A stretch of DNA of 42,643 nucleotides from Gemmatimonadota bacterium (GCA_031127095.1 JARIEX010000012.1:1-42643), one strand, 5' to 3'. Shown: positions 33,624-41,974, counted from the stretch's first letter. Notes: generated from the sequence alone by a model not told the origin. Translations and numbers: made by a program.

Positions 33624-34765
33624 TGGCCGCGGCGCGAACCACGCGCGCGGCGACGGCTGTTCCGGCGCGGCCCAGCGACGCCCTCTCGCGTGAGCAGAAA
33701 CTCGAGCTGTACTACTGGATGAAGCTCACCAGACAGCTCGAAGAACGACTGGTCAACCTCTATCGGCAGACCAAAGTCGTCGGCGGGCTTTTTCGCTCGC
33801 TCGGTCAGGAGGCGGACGCGGTCGGCAGCTGCTTTGCGCTCGAGCAGCGGGACGTCATGTCGCCGCTGATTCGCAACCTCGGGGCGATGCTCGTCAAGGG
33901 CGCGACCCCGGTGGAAGTGCTCAAGCAGTACATGGCCAAAGCCGACTCACCCACCCGCGGACGCGAACTCAACATCCATTTCGGCGACATCGGCGAAGCC
34001 GGCGTCACGCGTGGGTTTCTCGGGCAGATCTCGCCGCTGGGCGACATGGTGCCGGTCATGACGGGCGTCACCATGTCCTTCAAGATGCGTGGCGAGGATC
34101 GCGTCGGGCTGGTGTACGTCGGCGACGGCGCCACCAGCACGGGCGCCTTCCACGAAGGCATCAACTTCGCCGCCGTGCAGAAGTGCCCCCTGGTCGTGAT
34201 CGTGGAGAACAACGGGTATGCCTACTCCACCCCCACGTCGAAGCAGTCGGCCGCCCGATTTTTCGTGGACAAGGCCATCGGCTACGGCGTCCTCGGGCTG
34301 CAGGCGGACGGCAACGACGTGCTGGCCACCTACGATGTGACCAGGCAGGCGGTCGATCACGCGCGCGCCGGCCACGGCGTGGCGCTGGTCGAGCTGATCA
34401 CGTATCGACGCAAGGGGCACGCCGAGCACGACAATCAGTCGTATGTGCCGGCCGGTGAGATCGAACAGTGGGCCGCAGAAAACGATCCGATCGACCGCTA
34501 CCTGCAAGTCATGCGGAGTGTGCTCGGTGTCAGCGACGACGAAATCGCCGCCATCGATGCGCGCATCATGCGCGAGATCGATGACGCCACCGATCTCGCG
34601 GAACGCTCGGGCACGCCCGACGCGAGCGAGGCGCTCATGGGCGTGTACGCCGATCCACCGGCCGAGCAGCCGCTCTGGTTCCGGCGCGACGCCGGTGCGG
34701 AGTCGTACGGTCAGGAACGCCCGGAAAGCTGGGGCACCTGGAACGCCGGCGAGGGCACACGCTGA
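33623..34765 (+). CDS. pdhA: 2-oxoacid (pyruvate) dehydrogenase E1 component, alpha subunit
   Basis: The alpha subunit of the thiamine-diphosphate E1 enzyme decarboxylates pyruvate or branched-chain 2-oxoacids and reductively acylates E2. The 380-residue protein carries the TPP motif GDGATSTGAFHEGINFAAVQKCPLVVIVENN, the QEADAVGSCFALEQRD region and YRRKGHAEHDN. A flexible N-terminus of about 20 residues precedes the fold. E1-beta overlaps its stop by one base and E2 follows, but no E3 gene is present in the window. Pyruvate versus branched-chain substrate is not decided by sequence inspection. Confidence 0.92.
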   Translation: MAAARTTRAATAVPARPSDALSREQKLELYYWMKLTRQLEERLVNLYRQTKVVGGLFRSLGQEADAVGSCFALEQRDVMSPLIRNLGAMLVKGATPVEVLKQYMAKADSPTRGRELNIHFGDIGEAGVTRGFLGQISPLGDMVPVMTGVTMSFKMRGEDRVGLVYVGDGATSTGAFHEGINFAAVQKCPLVVIVENNGYAYSTPTSKQSAARFFVDKAIGYGVLGLQADGNDVLATYDVTRQAVDHARAGHGVALVELITYRRKGHAEHDNQSYVPAGEIEQWAAENDPIDRYLQVMRSVLGVSDDEIAAIDARIMREIDDATDLAERSGTPDASEALMGVYADPPAEQPLWFRRDAGAESYGQERPESWGTWNAGEGTR

Positions 34766-35739
34766 TGGCGGAGATCACGTATCTCGAAGCCATCCGCGAG
34801 GCGTTGTTCGAGGAGATGGCGCGCGACCCGAACGTGTTTTGCATGGGCGAGGACATTGGCGCCTTCGGCGGCGCGTTCAAGGTCACTGAAGGATTGTTGG
34901 CGAAGTTCGGCGAACAGCGCGTCATCGATTCGCCGATCAGTGAGATCGCGCTGGTCGGCGCGGCGGCGGGTGCGGCCCATATGGGATTGCGGCCGGTGGT
35001 CGAGATGCAGTTCATCGACTTCATCGCCAACGCCTACGACATGCTCACCAACTACGTCGCGACGGCCCGCTATCGCGCCTTCCTCCCGTGCCCGATGGTG
35101 GTGCGTGGGCCCAGCGGCGGCTATGTGCGCGGCGGCCCGTTCCACTCGCAGAACCCGGAAGCCGGTTTCCTGCACACGCCGGGGCTCAAGATCGTCTATC
35201 CGTCCACGGCGGCGGATGCCAAGGGGCTCATGAAGTCCGCCATCCGCGACGACGACTGCGTGCTCTTCTTCGAGCACAAGTATCTCTACCGTCGCGTGAA
35301 AGACGTCATGCCTGAGGGCGATCACATCGTGCCCATCGGCAAGGCGCGCGTGGCGCGCGAAGGCAGCGATGTGTCGATCGTGACCTACGCGTCCACGGTG
35401 TGGAAAGCGCTCGAAGCGGCCGACCTCCTTGCGGCGGAGGGGATTTCCGTCGAAGTCATCGATTTGCGCTCGCTTGCGCCGATGGACGATGAGGCGATCT
35501 TCCGCACCGTGAAGAAGACGAATCGGTTGTTGATCGTGCATGAGGATACGCGCACCGGTGGCATGGCGGGTGAGATCACCGCGCGCGTCAACGAAACCTG
35601 CTTCGAGTGGCTCGACGCGCCCGTGTTGCGCGTCACGGCGGCGGATATCCCGCTGCCGTACGCGCCAGCCCTCGAGGATTACGTGTTGCCGCAAACCGCC
35701 GATATCGTTCGAGCGGTCCGGCGCCTGACTGCGTATTGA
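34765..35739 (+). CDS. pdhB: 2-oxoacid (pyruvate) dehydrogenase E1 component, beta subunit
   Basis: The 324-residue beta subunit completes the alpha2beta2 E1 enzyme. Recognisable segments are ITYLEAIREALFEEMARDPNVFCMGEDIGAFGGAFKVTEGL, DSPISEIALVGAAAGAAHMGLRPVVEMQFIDF, VRGPSGGYVRGGPFHSQNPEAGF and the transketolase C-terminal VIDLRSLAPMD and LLIVHEDTRTGG. Its TGA overlaps both the preceding and following starts in the TGATG pattern, so a small membrane-protein gene is coupled behind it before E2. Confidence 0.94.
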   Translation: MAEITYLEAIREALFEEMARDPNVFCMGEDIGAFGGAFKVTEGLLAKFGEQRVIDSPISEIALVGAAAGAAHMGLRPVVEMQFIDFIANAYDMLTNYVATARYRAFLPCPMVVRGPSGGYVRGGPFHSQNPEAGFLHTPGLKIVYPSTAADAKGLMKSAIRDDDCVLFFEHKYLYRRVKDVMPEGDHIVPIGKARVAREGSDVSIVTYASTVWKALEAADLLAAEGISVEVIDLRSLAPMDDEAIFRTVKKTNRLLIVHEDTRTGGMAGEITARVNETCFEWLDAPVLRVTAADIPLPYAPALEDYVLPQTADIVRAVRRLTAY

Positions 35740-36047
35740 TGTCGACGACCTCTGCTGGCGGTGCGCAGACACCCCTTCCCGAAGACCGTGTGGGTCGGAA
35801 CATCGGGGTGGGATGTTTCTCGGTGTTTGTTGGCGCCGTGAGTGGCGCGATGGTCGGTGTCGGCATCGGCAAGTTGCTGGGCTTTTTTGCGCGGTGTACA
35901 CCGATGGCGGGCCTGCCCGCCTGTAATTGGTGGGTGTACGCGGGGTACGGTGGTGCCATCGGCGCGATTTCGCTGCCGATTCTCGCCTTGTGGCGTTTGC
36001 GTCGCGCGGATCGCGCGGCCGACGCTGTTTCTTCAGATCGGGGATGA
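35739..36047 (+). CDS. Small two-helix membrane protein between E1-beta and E2
   Basis: I do not recognise this 102-residue protein. Two hydrophobic Gly/Ala-rich segments are visible, about residues 24-44 (GVGCFSVFVGAVSGAMVGVGIG) and 68-84 (YAGYGGAIGAISLPILALW). Between them is a short loop with two cysteines (FARCTPMAGLPACNWW) that could form a disulfide if exposed to the periplasm. A basic tail WRLRRADR suggests a cytoplasmic C-terminus. ATG at 35739 overlaps the E1-beta stop by one base, and E2 starts 4 nt after its end. The earlier part of the open frame (from 35607) overlaps E1-beta and is not used. Confidence 0.75.
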   Translation: MSTTSAGGAQTPLPEDRVGRNIGVGCFSVFVGAVSGAMVGVGIGKLLGFFARCTPMAGLPACNWWVYAGYGGAIGAISLPILALWRLRRADRAADAVSSDRG

Positions 36048-36051
36048 TCGA

Positions 36052-37374
36052 GTGGCTCGCATAGATGTCATCATGCCGCAGATGGGTGAATCCATCGCGG
36101 AAGGAACGGTTTCACGGTGGCTCAAGAAGGTCGGCGACAGCGTCAAGCGTGACGAGCCGCTGTTCGAAATCTCCACCGACAAGGTGGATGCCGAGATCCC
36201 GTCACCTTCGGCCGGCATCCTCGTCGAGATTCTGACGGGCGAGGGACTCACGGTCGCCATTCAGACCGTCGTGGCGCGGCTCGAGACCGATGCAGCGGCC
36301 GCGCTCGCCCCGGTGGCCGCCCCGAGCGCCCCTGTCGCCGCGGCGACCACGCCGGCCGTCGCGCCGGCACCCGCTGCACCGCCGGCTTCGACTTCCGCCG
36401 CACTGCCCGTGGCGTCCGCGCCCGCCGGGTCCTTCGAGGAGCGCGTGCGCACGAAGTCGTCGCCGCTGGTGCGGAAGATGGCGGCGGAGCATGGCGTTGA
36501 GTTGGCCGGACTGAGCGGCAGCGGCATCGCCGGTCGGGTCACGCGTCGGGATCTCGACGCGTTCCTCGCCGCGAAACCGGCGGTCGCTGCAGCCCCCGCG
36601 CCCGGCGCCTCGATGCATGTGCCCGCCGGCGTCGAGCACCATGGCCCGATGCCTACGCCGTGGCCTGGCGATGCCGTCGAACCCATGTCCAAGATCCGGC
36701 GGCTCACGTCGGACCACATGGCGCTGGCCATCAAGGTCGCCACGCACGTCACGTCGTTCTTCGAAATCGACCTCACCCGCGTGGCACGCATCCGCGCCGC
36801 GATGCGCAAGGACTTCGAAGCGCAGTCCGGCCAGAAGCTCACCTACCTGCCGTTCATCCTGCAGGCCGTGTGCATGCAGCTCAAGCGGCACCCCACGCTG
36901 AATGCCGCCGTGGCTGGCACCGACGTCATCCTGCGTAAGCAGATCAATCTCGGCATTGCCGTCGCGCTTGAGCCCACGGGACTCATCGTTCCGGTGCTCA
37001 AGCGCGCGGATGAGCTGTCGCTCACCGGGCTCACACGCGGCACCAACGATCTCGCGGCCCGGGCCCGCAGCAAGAAGCTCAGCCCCGCCGACGTGCAGGA
37101 GTCCACGTTCACGATCACCAATCCCGGCGTGTTCGGGTCGCTGTTCGGCACCCCGATCATTCCCGTCGGTACGACGGCCATCCTCGGTCTCGGTGCGATT
37201 GAAAAGCGCGCCAAGGTGGTCACCGGACGTGATGGTGAGGAAACCATCGCCATTCGTACCTGCGCCTATTTCTCGCTGTCGTTCGATCATCGGGTGATCG
37301 ACGGCGCCGATGCGGATCGCTTCATGGGCGATCTCAAGAAGACACTCGAGACCATCCCCGACGCGGGGTTCTGA
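36052..37374 (+). CDS. 2-oxoacid dehydrogenase E2 (dihydrolipoamide acyltransferase)
   Basis: E2 forms the core of the 2-oxoacid dehydrogenase complex and transfers the acyl group to coenzyme A. The 440-residue protein has one lipoyl domain (about 1-75) with the lipoylated lysine in ISTDKVDAEI. An Ala/Pro-rich linker follows, then a peripheral-subunit-binding domain (about 135-170, SPLVRKMAAEHGVELAGLSGSGIAGRVTRRDL), a second linker and the catalytic domain. The catalytic histidine lies in SFDHRVIDGADADRF. Translation starts at GTG 36052; no in-frame ATG precedes the lipoyl domain outside the overlapping gene. Acetyl, branched-chain or succinyl specificity is not decided. Confidence 0.92.
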   Translation: MARIDVIMPQMGESIAEGTVSRWLKKVGDSVKRDEPLFEISTDKVDAEIPSPSAGILVEILTGEGLTVAIQTVVARLETDAAAALAPVAAPSAPVAAATTPAVAPAPAAPPASTSAALPVASAPAGSFEERVRTKSSPLVRKMAAEHGVELAGLSGSGIAGRVTRRDLDAFLAAKPAVAAAPAPGASMHVPAGVEHHGPMPTPWPGDAVEPMSKIRRLTSDHMALAIKVATHVTSFFEIDLTRVARIRAAMRKDFEAQSGQKLTYLPFILQAVCMQLKRHPTLNAAVAGTDVILRKQINLGIAVALEPTGLIVPVLKRADELSLTGLTRGTNDLAARARSKKLSPADVQESTFTITNPGVFGSLFGTPIIPVGTTAILGLGAIEKRAKVVTGRDGEETIAIRTCAYFSLSFDHRVIDGADADRFMGDLKKTLETIPDAGF

Positions 37375-37381
37375 GCTCGTC

Positions 37382-37627
37382 ATGGCACGCGTGCTGACGA
37401 TGCAGGAGTGTGTCGTTGCCCCCGCCGAGCGAGGCGCCTATCTGGCCGCCCTCGCCGAGCGTCGGCAACGCGCCGCTGCGGTCTCCGCACATTTTTGGGT
37501 CTTTGAACACGCCACGGAGTCGGGCCGGTTTGTCGAGTTCACGGAGGCCGCCGGCGAGGCACAACTCGCGGCGCTCCAGGACGCCGGCACCCCGCCCGAC
37601 CGCTGGCGCGAAGTACAAGGAGGCTGA
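37382..37627 (+). CDS. Small hypothetical protein (81 aa), possible dimeric alpha/beta-barrel fold
   Basis: This 81-residue protein has no signal or membrane segment. The order strand (MARVLTMQECVVAP), helix (AERGAYLAALAERRQRA), strand (SAHFWVFEHAT), strand (RFVEFTEA), helix (AQLAALQDA) resembles a short dimeric alpha/beta-barrel (ABM/NIPSNAP-like) domain. This is a fold impression, not a family match. It starts 7 nt after the E2 stop and ends 1 nt before the next ATG. Confidence 0.65.
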   Translation: MARVLTMQECVVAPAERGAYLAALAERRQRAAAVSAHFWVFEHATESGRFVEFTEAAGEAQLAALQDAGTPPDRWREVQGG

Positions 37628-37628
37628 T

Positions 37629-37895
37629 ATGCCCGCGCGACGGATCATGGTCGAGGGATGTGAATGGCAGGTGTACCCGTCCGGATTCCTCACCCAGTCG
37701 GTCGGGGATGAGTTCGGCCTGATCTTCGTGAGCGGCGCCGGTGATGACCGCGTCGTTCGCGTCACGCGCTATTCCCCCACGGGTTCGCGGGCCCGGGAAC
37801 AGTCGCTCGCCGAGCTCGATGAGAGGCAGCTCGCAGACCTCTTCCGCACGTCGCAGCCTGGCGCGCGTTCTCCTGAGGCTGGTTACCGGTCGTGA
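37629..37895 (+). CDS. Small hypothetical protein (88 aa)
   Basis: This 88-residue protein is not recognised. It opens with MPARRIMVEGCEWQVYPSGFLTQ and continues with DEFGLIFVSGAGDDRVVRVTRYSPTGSRAREQSLAELDERQLADLF. A predicted small beta-sheet is followed by a helix. AAGGAGG immediately upstream is a strong ribosome-binding site, which supports translation despite its size. The last 4 nt overlap the GTG of the PHP-domain gene. Confidence 0.7.
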   Translation: MPARRIMVEGCEWQVYPSGFLTQSVGDEFGLIFVSGAGDDRVVRVTRYSPTGSRAREQSLAELDERQLADLFRTSQPGARSPEAGYRS

Positions 37896-38785
37896 CCGCG
37901 GCCCCTGGTACGTCGGGCCCGGATGCGATCTCAGGACGTGGCGAGTCCGCGTTATTCGTCGACCTGCAAGTGCACACGACGGCCTCCGACGGTGCGCTGG
38001 TGCCCGCGAAAGTCGTGGAGGCCGCGCGCGATGCCGGTCTGTATGCCATCGCCATCACTGATCACGACACGGTCGATGGGCTCCCCGAAGCGACGGCGGC
38101 GGGTGAAGTGCTCGGCGTCCGCATTATCGCCGGCGTCGAGCTGAGCTCACACTTCGATGACGACGAGTTGCACCTCCTTGGGTTGCATCTGTCCAATCAG
38201 GACGCCATGCGGAGCGCACTGCGTGAACTTCAGGCCGGGCGCGTCCAGCGCGCGGAGCGCATCGTGGCGGTGCTCAACAAACACAGTATGCCGGTGACGA
38301 TGGAGGCGGTGCTCGCGGAGGCCGCCGAAGGCGCCGTCGGTCGACCGCATATCGCCCGCGCCATGGTGGCCGGCGGCTGGGTCCGCGACTTCCGGGATGC
38401 CTTCGATCGCTGGCTCGGCTTCGGCCGCCCGGCGTATATGGCCAAGGAACGATTCGATGTCGCCGACGCGATCGCACTGGTGCATCAGGCCGGTGGACTG
38501 GCGGTGTGGGCGCACCCCGGTGATTCCGCGACCCCCACGCGAATCCAGCGTCTCGCCGATGTCGGTCTCGATTCGGTGGAGGTCCTGCACCCCAGTCATC
38601 CGCCCGCGTTGTCGCAGCGGCTGTTCGACAACACCGAGCGGGCGGGCTTGCTGCCGAGCGGGGGTTCCGACTGGCACGGCACGCACGATGGGCCGCGTCG
38701 GCTGGGTGGGCAGTTGGTGCCCAAGATATGGCTTGACTGGCAAGACGCCCGTGTCGCGGAGCGCGCGGCGGCTGGCACCGCCTGA
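37892..38785 (+). CDS. PHP-domain phosphoesterase (YciV/RNase AM-like)
   Basis: This 297-residue metal-dependent phosphoesterase has PHP motifs DLQVHTTASDG, ITDHDTVDG, GVELSSHFDDDELHLLGLH and GGSDWHGTH. The arrangement matches the single-domain PHP proteins related to YciV (RNase AM, 5'-3' exoribonuclease) and nucleoside 3',5'-bisphosphate phosphatases. It starts at GTG 37892 in a 4-nt overlap. About 20 residues precede the catalytic core, so translation could also begin internally. It is cytoplasmic by lack of signal. The substrate is not fixed by its neighbours. Confidence 0.87.
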   Translation: MTAAPGTSGPDAISGRGESALFVDLQVHTTASDGALVPAKVVEAARDAGLYAIAITDHDTVDGLPEATAAGEVLGVRIIAGVELSSHFDDDELHLLGLHLSNQDAMRSALRELQAGRVQRAERIVAVLNKHSMPVTMEAVLAEAAEGAVGRPHIARAMVAGGWVRDFRDAFDRWLGFGRPAYMAKERFDVADAIALVHQAGGLAVWAHPGDSATPTRIQRLADVGLDSVEVLHPSHPPALSQRLFDNTERAGLLPSGGSDWHGTHDGPRRLGGQLVPKIWLDWQDARVAERAAAGTA

Positions 38786-39513
38786 TGTCGAACCGCGTCG
38801 CGCTCGTGACCGGCGGCGCGCGGCGCGTGGGCGCCGAGATCGTACGCAGTTTCGCCGCGCGCGGCTACGATGTCCTGCTGCATCATGGCAGGTCGTCGGA
38901 AGCGGCCGCGGCCCTCGCGTCGGAGCTCCGTGAACAGTGCGGCGTGCGCGTCGAAGTGGTGCAGGACGACCTCGCGGATGCGAATGCGCCCGGTCGGGTC
39001 GTCGCCACGGCCATGCGCGTCTTCGGTGCACTCCACGTGGTCGTCAGTTCGGCCTCGATCATGACCGCGCGTCCTTTCGATGCGGTCACGGTCGAGGAGT
39101 GGGAGCAGACCGCTGCCGTGAATCTGCGCGCGCCCTTCTTTCTCATGCAGGCCGCCGCGCGCGTGATGCCGGAGGGCGGCACCATCGTGCAGCTGTCTGA
39201 TCATCTGGCGTTCGAAGCGGTCTTCCCCAACCTGATCCCGCATCAGGTCACCAAAGCCGCCCTCACGCAACTGGTGCGCACCACCGCGTCGGCGTTGGCG
39301 CCCCGCATCCGTGTGAATGCGGTCGCGCCGGGGCTCGTGCTCGCGCCGGACGATCTCTCGGACGACATGATCGAACGGTTTTTGCGCGATGTGCCACTGG
39401 CGCGCAGCGGCACACCGCGCGACGTCGCGGAGGCGATTCACTTTCTGGTCGAAGCGCCCTACATCACGGGGGTCGTGCTCCCGGTCGATGGCGGCCGCCA
39501 TCTTCGCCGATGA
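38785..39513 (+). CDS. Pteridine-reductase-like short-chain dehydrogenase with Tyr-to-His change
   Basis: This 242-residue SDR has an N-terminal nucleotide motif TGGARRVG, whose arginine pair is typical of NADPH-using pteridine reductases (FolM/PTR1 type). The catalytic serine S138 lies in QLSD. The position of the family's catalytic tyrosine in YxxxK is His153 (PHQVTK, K157). The usual NNAG is replaced by VSSAS. The rest, including IRVNAVAPGLVLAPDD and the end GVVLPVDGG, is a normal SDR. It may have altered chemistry or a non-catalytic role. ATG at 38785 overlaps the PHP gene stop in TGATG. Confidence 0.85.
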   Translation: MSNRVALVTGGARRVGAEIVRSFAARGYDVLLHHGRSSEAAAALASELREQCGVRVEVVQDDLADANAPGRVVATAMRVFGALHVVVSSASIMTARPFDAVTVEEWEQTAAVNLRAPFFLMQAAARVMPEGGTIVQLSDHLAFEAVFPNLIPHQVTKAALTQLVRTTASALAPRIRVNAVAPGLVLAPDDLSDDMIERFLRDVPLARSGTPRDVAEAIHFLVEAPYITGVVLPVDGGRHLRR

Positions 39514-39519
39514 GGCGCC

Positions 39520-40272
39520 GTGACGTTCAACGGTGAGGCGACGCCCCCCCTGCGCTTCGGACGCATCGTGGTCATGGGGGGCGGATGCTACGGCAGCTGG
39601 TACGCCCAGCAGCTCACGCGGGCCGTCCAGCGCGGCGCCCTGCAGGCAGAAGAGGTCGTCGTCGTGGATCGCGACCCTGCCTGTCGCGTGGCCGCCGTGC
39701 AGGCCTCCGGCGCCTACGAGGGGTTGCCCCTTCGGGTGGCGTGCGCCGAGTGGGACCCGTACGTGGCCGAATGGCTGGGGCAGGGGGCTGCCGCGCTGGC
39801 CAACGATGCCATGGTGCCGTCTCCGCTCATGCCGCACGTCTGTCTCGACTGGCTGATGGCGCGCGCGCGGGCGCGGTGGCCGCAACGGACCGTGCGCGTC
39901 GCGCCACTCGAGCGCACGCCGCCCACCCCATGGGAACGGGCGTCGCCTGACGGACGCCACTATGTCAGCTTCGCCACATGGATGTGCCCGGTGAATTGCA
40001 TCGAGCCGGCGCGCTGCCCCCACACCCGCGGTGTCCGCGATTGGAGCATGCCGCCGACGATGCGCCAATATGTCGAGGACAACCCGTCGCTCCGCGGGCC
40101 CGTTATCTTTCACTGTGTTCACCGCACGTACGGCGTCGGGATGATCGATGCCGCCGCGATCGCGGATGCCGATCGGCAACTCGCCGGCTATGCTGCGTCC
40201 GGCCCCTGTGCTGTGCTCGTCGGAACAGTCTCGCACTGTCACGGCGCGCTCGGCGTTTTGGCGATCGATTGA
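39520..40272 (+). CDS. Unrecognised Rossmann-like protein with Cys/His cluster
   Basis: I do not recognise this 250-residue protein. It starts with a nucleotide-binding-like RIVVMGGGCYGSWYAQQL and VVVVDRDPACRVAAVQASG, then a region of acidic and aromatic residues. Its centre holds C156-P-V-N-C160-I-E-P-A-R-C166-P-H168. Two more Cys/His pairs, IFHCVHRTYGVG and VSHCHGALGV, lie near the C-terminus. This density suggests a metal or Fe-S site. Translation starts at GTG 39520, 6 nt after the SDR gene, and trxB follows after 23 nt. It could be a redox or metal-binding dehydrogenase-like protein; nothing fixes the reaction. Confidence 0.75.
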   Translation: MTFNGEATPPLRFGRIVVMGGGCYGSWYAQQLTRAVQRGALQAEEVVVVDRDPACRVAAVQASGAYEGLPLRVACAEWDPYVAEWLGQGAAALANDAMVPSPLMPHVCLDWLMARARARWPQRTVRVAPLERTPPTPWERASPDGRHYVSFATWMCPVNCIEPARCPHTRGVRDWSMPPTMRQYVEDNPSLRGPVIFHCVHRTYGVGMIDAAAIADADRQLAGYAASGPCAVLVGTVSHCHGALGVLAID

Positions 40273-40295
40273 GTTCTCTTTCTCTCCCCGACGAC

Positions 40296-41327
40296 ATGTC
40301 CGACGCCCGCCCCGAAAGCATCGTCATCATCGGTTCCGGTCCGGCCGCATGGACCGCCGCCATCTACGCCGCGCGCGCCAATCTCAATCCGCTCGTGTTC
40401 GAAGGGGAGCCGGTGGGAACCGAACTGCCCGGCGGCCAGCTCATGCTGACCACGGACATCGAGAACTTCCCCGGCTTCCCCGAAGCCATCAGCGGCCCCG
40501 ACCTCATGGACCGCATGCGGGCGCAAGCCGTGCATCATGGCGCACGCGTCGTCTCCGAGTTGGTCAAGCAGGTGCACCTGTCGTCGAAACCGTTCGGCAT
40601 CGTGCCGAACTATTCCGCGCCGGTGAATGCGCACACGGTCATCATCGCAACGGGCGCTGCCGCGCGGTGGATCGGCCTCGACAACGAACTGCGGCTGGCC
40701 ACCACCGGCGGAGGCGTGTCCGCCTGTGCGGTGTGTGATGGGGCCATGCCGTTCTACCGCAACAAGACGCTGGCCGTCGTCGGCGGTGGTGATACGGCGA
40801 TGGAAGAGGCCATGTATCTCACCAAGTTCGCCAGCGAAGTCGTCGTGATTCATCGGCGCGACAGCTTCCGCGCGTCCAAGGTCATGGCCAATCGCGTACT
40901 GGAACACCCAAAGGTACGCGTCATCTGGAACGCGCAGGTGTCCGACGTGCTCGGCGATGACTTCATCACCGGCCTGCAGCTCACCGACACCGCGACGGGC
41001 GCCGTGAGCACGATCGATGTCGGCGGTCTCTTCGTCGCGATCGGTCATACGCCGAATACGAAGTTCCTGCAGGGACAGCTCGATACCACCGAACACGGCT
41101 ACATCAAGGTGTCGTCGTGGCGCACCGAGACCAACGTGCCGGGCGTCTTTGCCGCCGGAGATGTCATCGACGACTACTACCGGCAGGCCATCACGTCGGC
41201 GGGTACCGGGTGCATGGCGGCGCTCGAAGCGGAACGGTGGCTCGCCCATCACGGCATTGGGGAGTCTCCCGTGCTGGAAACGGCCGAAGCGCCCATCCCG
41301 GTCACGCCGGACGCCACGTTCGCGTGA
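40296..41327 (+). CDS. trxB: Thioredoxin-disulfide reductase-like flavoprotein
   Basis: The FAD/NADPH enzyme reduces thioredoxin. The 343-residue protein contains the FAD motif VIIGSGPAAWTAAIYAARANL (GPAA rather than the usual GPAG), the active-site pair CAVC in SACAVCDGAMPFYRN, the NADPH motif VVGGGDTAMEEAMYL and the C-terminal FAAGDVIDDYYRQAITSAGTGC. The length exceeds the usual roughly 310-320 residues because of a C-terminal tail rich in Pro and Glu. ATG at 40296 is chosen; an upstream open frame overlaps the preceding gene. The stop overlaps the downstream metallohydrolase start (GTGA). Confidence 0.93.
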   Translation: MSDARPESIVIIGSGPAAWTAAIYAARANLNPLVFEGEPVGTELPGGQLMLTTDIENFPGFPEAISGPDLMDRMRAQAVHHGARVVSELVKQVHLSSKPFGIVPNYSAPVNAHTVIIATGAAARWIGLDNELRLATTGGGVSACAVCDGAMPFYRNKTLAVVGGGDTAMEEAMYLTKFASEVVVIHRRDSFRASKVMANRVLEHPKVRVIWNAQVSDVLGDDFITGLQLTDTATGAVSTIDVGGLFVAIGHTPNTKFLQGQLDTTEHGYIKVSSWRTETNVPGVFAAGDVIDDYYRQAITSAGTGCMAALEAERWLAHHGIGESPVLETAEAPIPVTPDATFA

Positions 41328-41974
41328 GCACGCTCACGCTGCAGCAACTCACCGTCGGTCCACTGCAGGAGAACTGCTGGCTGCTGGCCGATCCCGCCAG
41401 CGGACAGGCCGTGCTCATCGATCCGGGTGACGAGGCCGAGCGTCTGCTGGCCGCTGTCGATGCCACGGGTTGCACGCTCACGGCGATCTGGCTCACACAC
41501 GCGCACTTCGATCATGTCGGAGGCGTCGCTGGCGTCGTGGCGGCCCGCCCGGTGCCGGTCTGGTTGCATCCGGCAGATACGGTTTTGTACGAAAATGCTG
41601 CGGCCAGCGCGGCCCGATGGGGCGTCGTCGTCGAGAACCCGCCGCCCGCCGATCACCCCCTCGCCGAAGGGGATCGGCTGCAGCTCGGCGCGTCCACCTT
41701 CCTCGTCTGGCACCTGCCGGGACACGCGCCAGGACATGTGGCGTTCATCGGACATGAGCTCTGCTTCTCGGGCGACGTCCTCTTTGCGGGATCCATCGGC
41801 CGCACTGACCTCCCGCTGTGCGACCCCACCGCCATGCTGCAGTCACTGCAGAGACTGGCGACACTTCCGACCGGGACTCGGGTATTTCCGGGGCACGGTG
41901 CTTCTACCACGATCGGACACGAACTCACCGCGAATCCATTTCTGCGCGGTGCCGCTCGCCCGTTGGGTGCCTGA
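41324..41974 (+). CDS. Metallo-beta-lactamase-fold hydrolase (glyoxalase II/YcbL-like)
   Basis: This 216-residue zinc hydrolase has motifs THAHFDHVGG, PGHAPGHV, FSGDVLFAGSIGRTDLP and FPGHGAST. They match the small glyoxalase-II-like (YcbL) group, which hydrolyses thioesters such as S-lactoylglutathione. It starts at GTG 41324 in a 4-nt overlap with trxB, so translation is coupled. It lacks the C-terminal helical domain of full glyoxalase II. It is cytoplasmic by absence of a signal. Confidence 0.9.
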   Translation: MSTLTLQQLTVGPLQENCWLLADPASGQAVLIDPGDEAERLLAAVDATGCTLTAIWLTHAHFDHVGGVAGVVAARPVPVWLHPADTVLYENAAASAARWGVVVENPPPADHPLAEGDRLQLGASTFLVWHLPGHAPGHVAFIGHELCFSGDVLFAGSIGRTDLPLCDPTAMLQSLQRLATLPTGTRVFPGHGASTTIGHELTANPFLRGAARPLGA

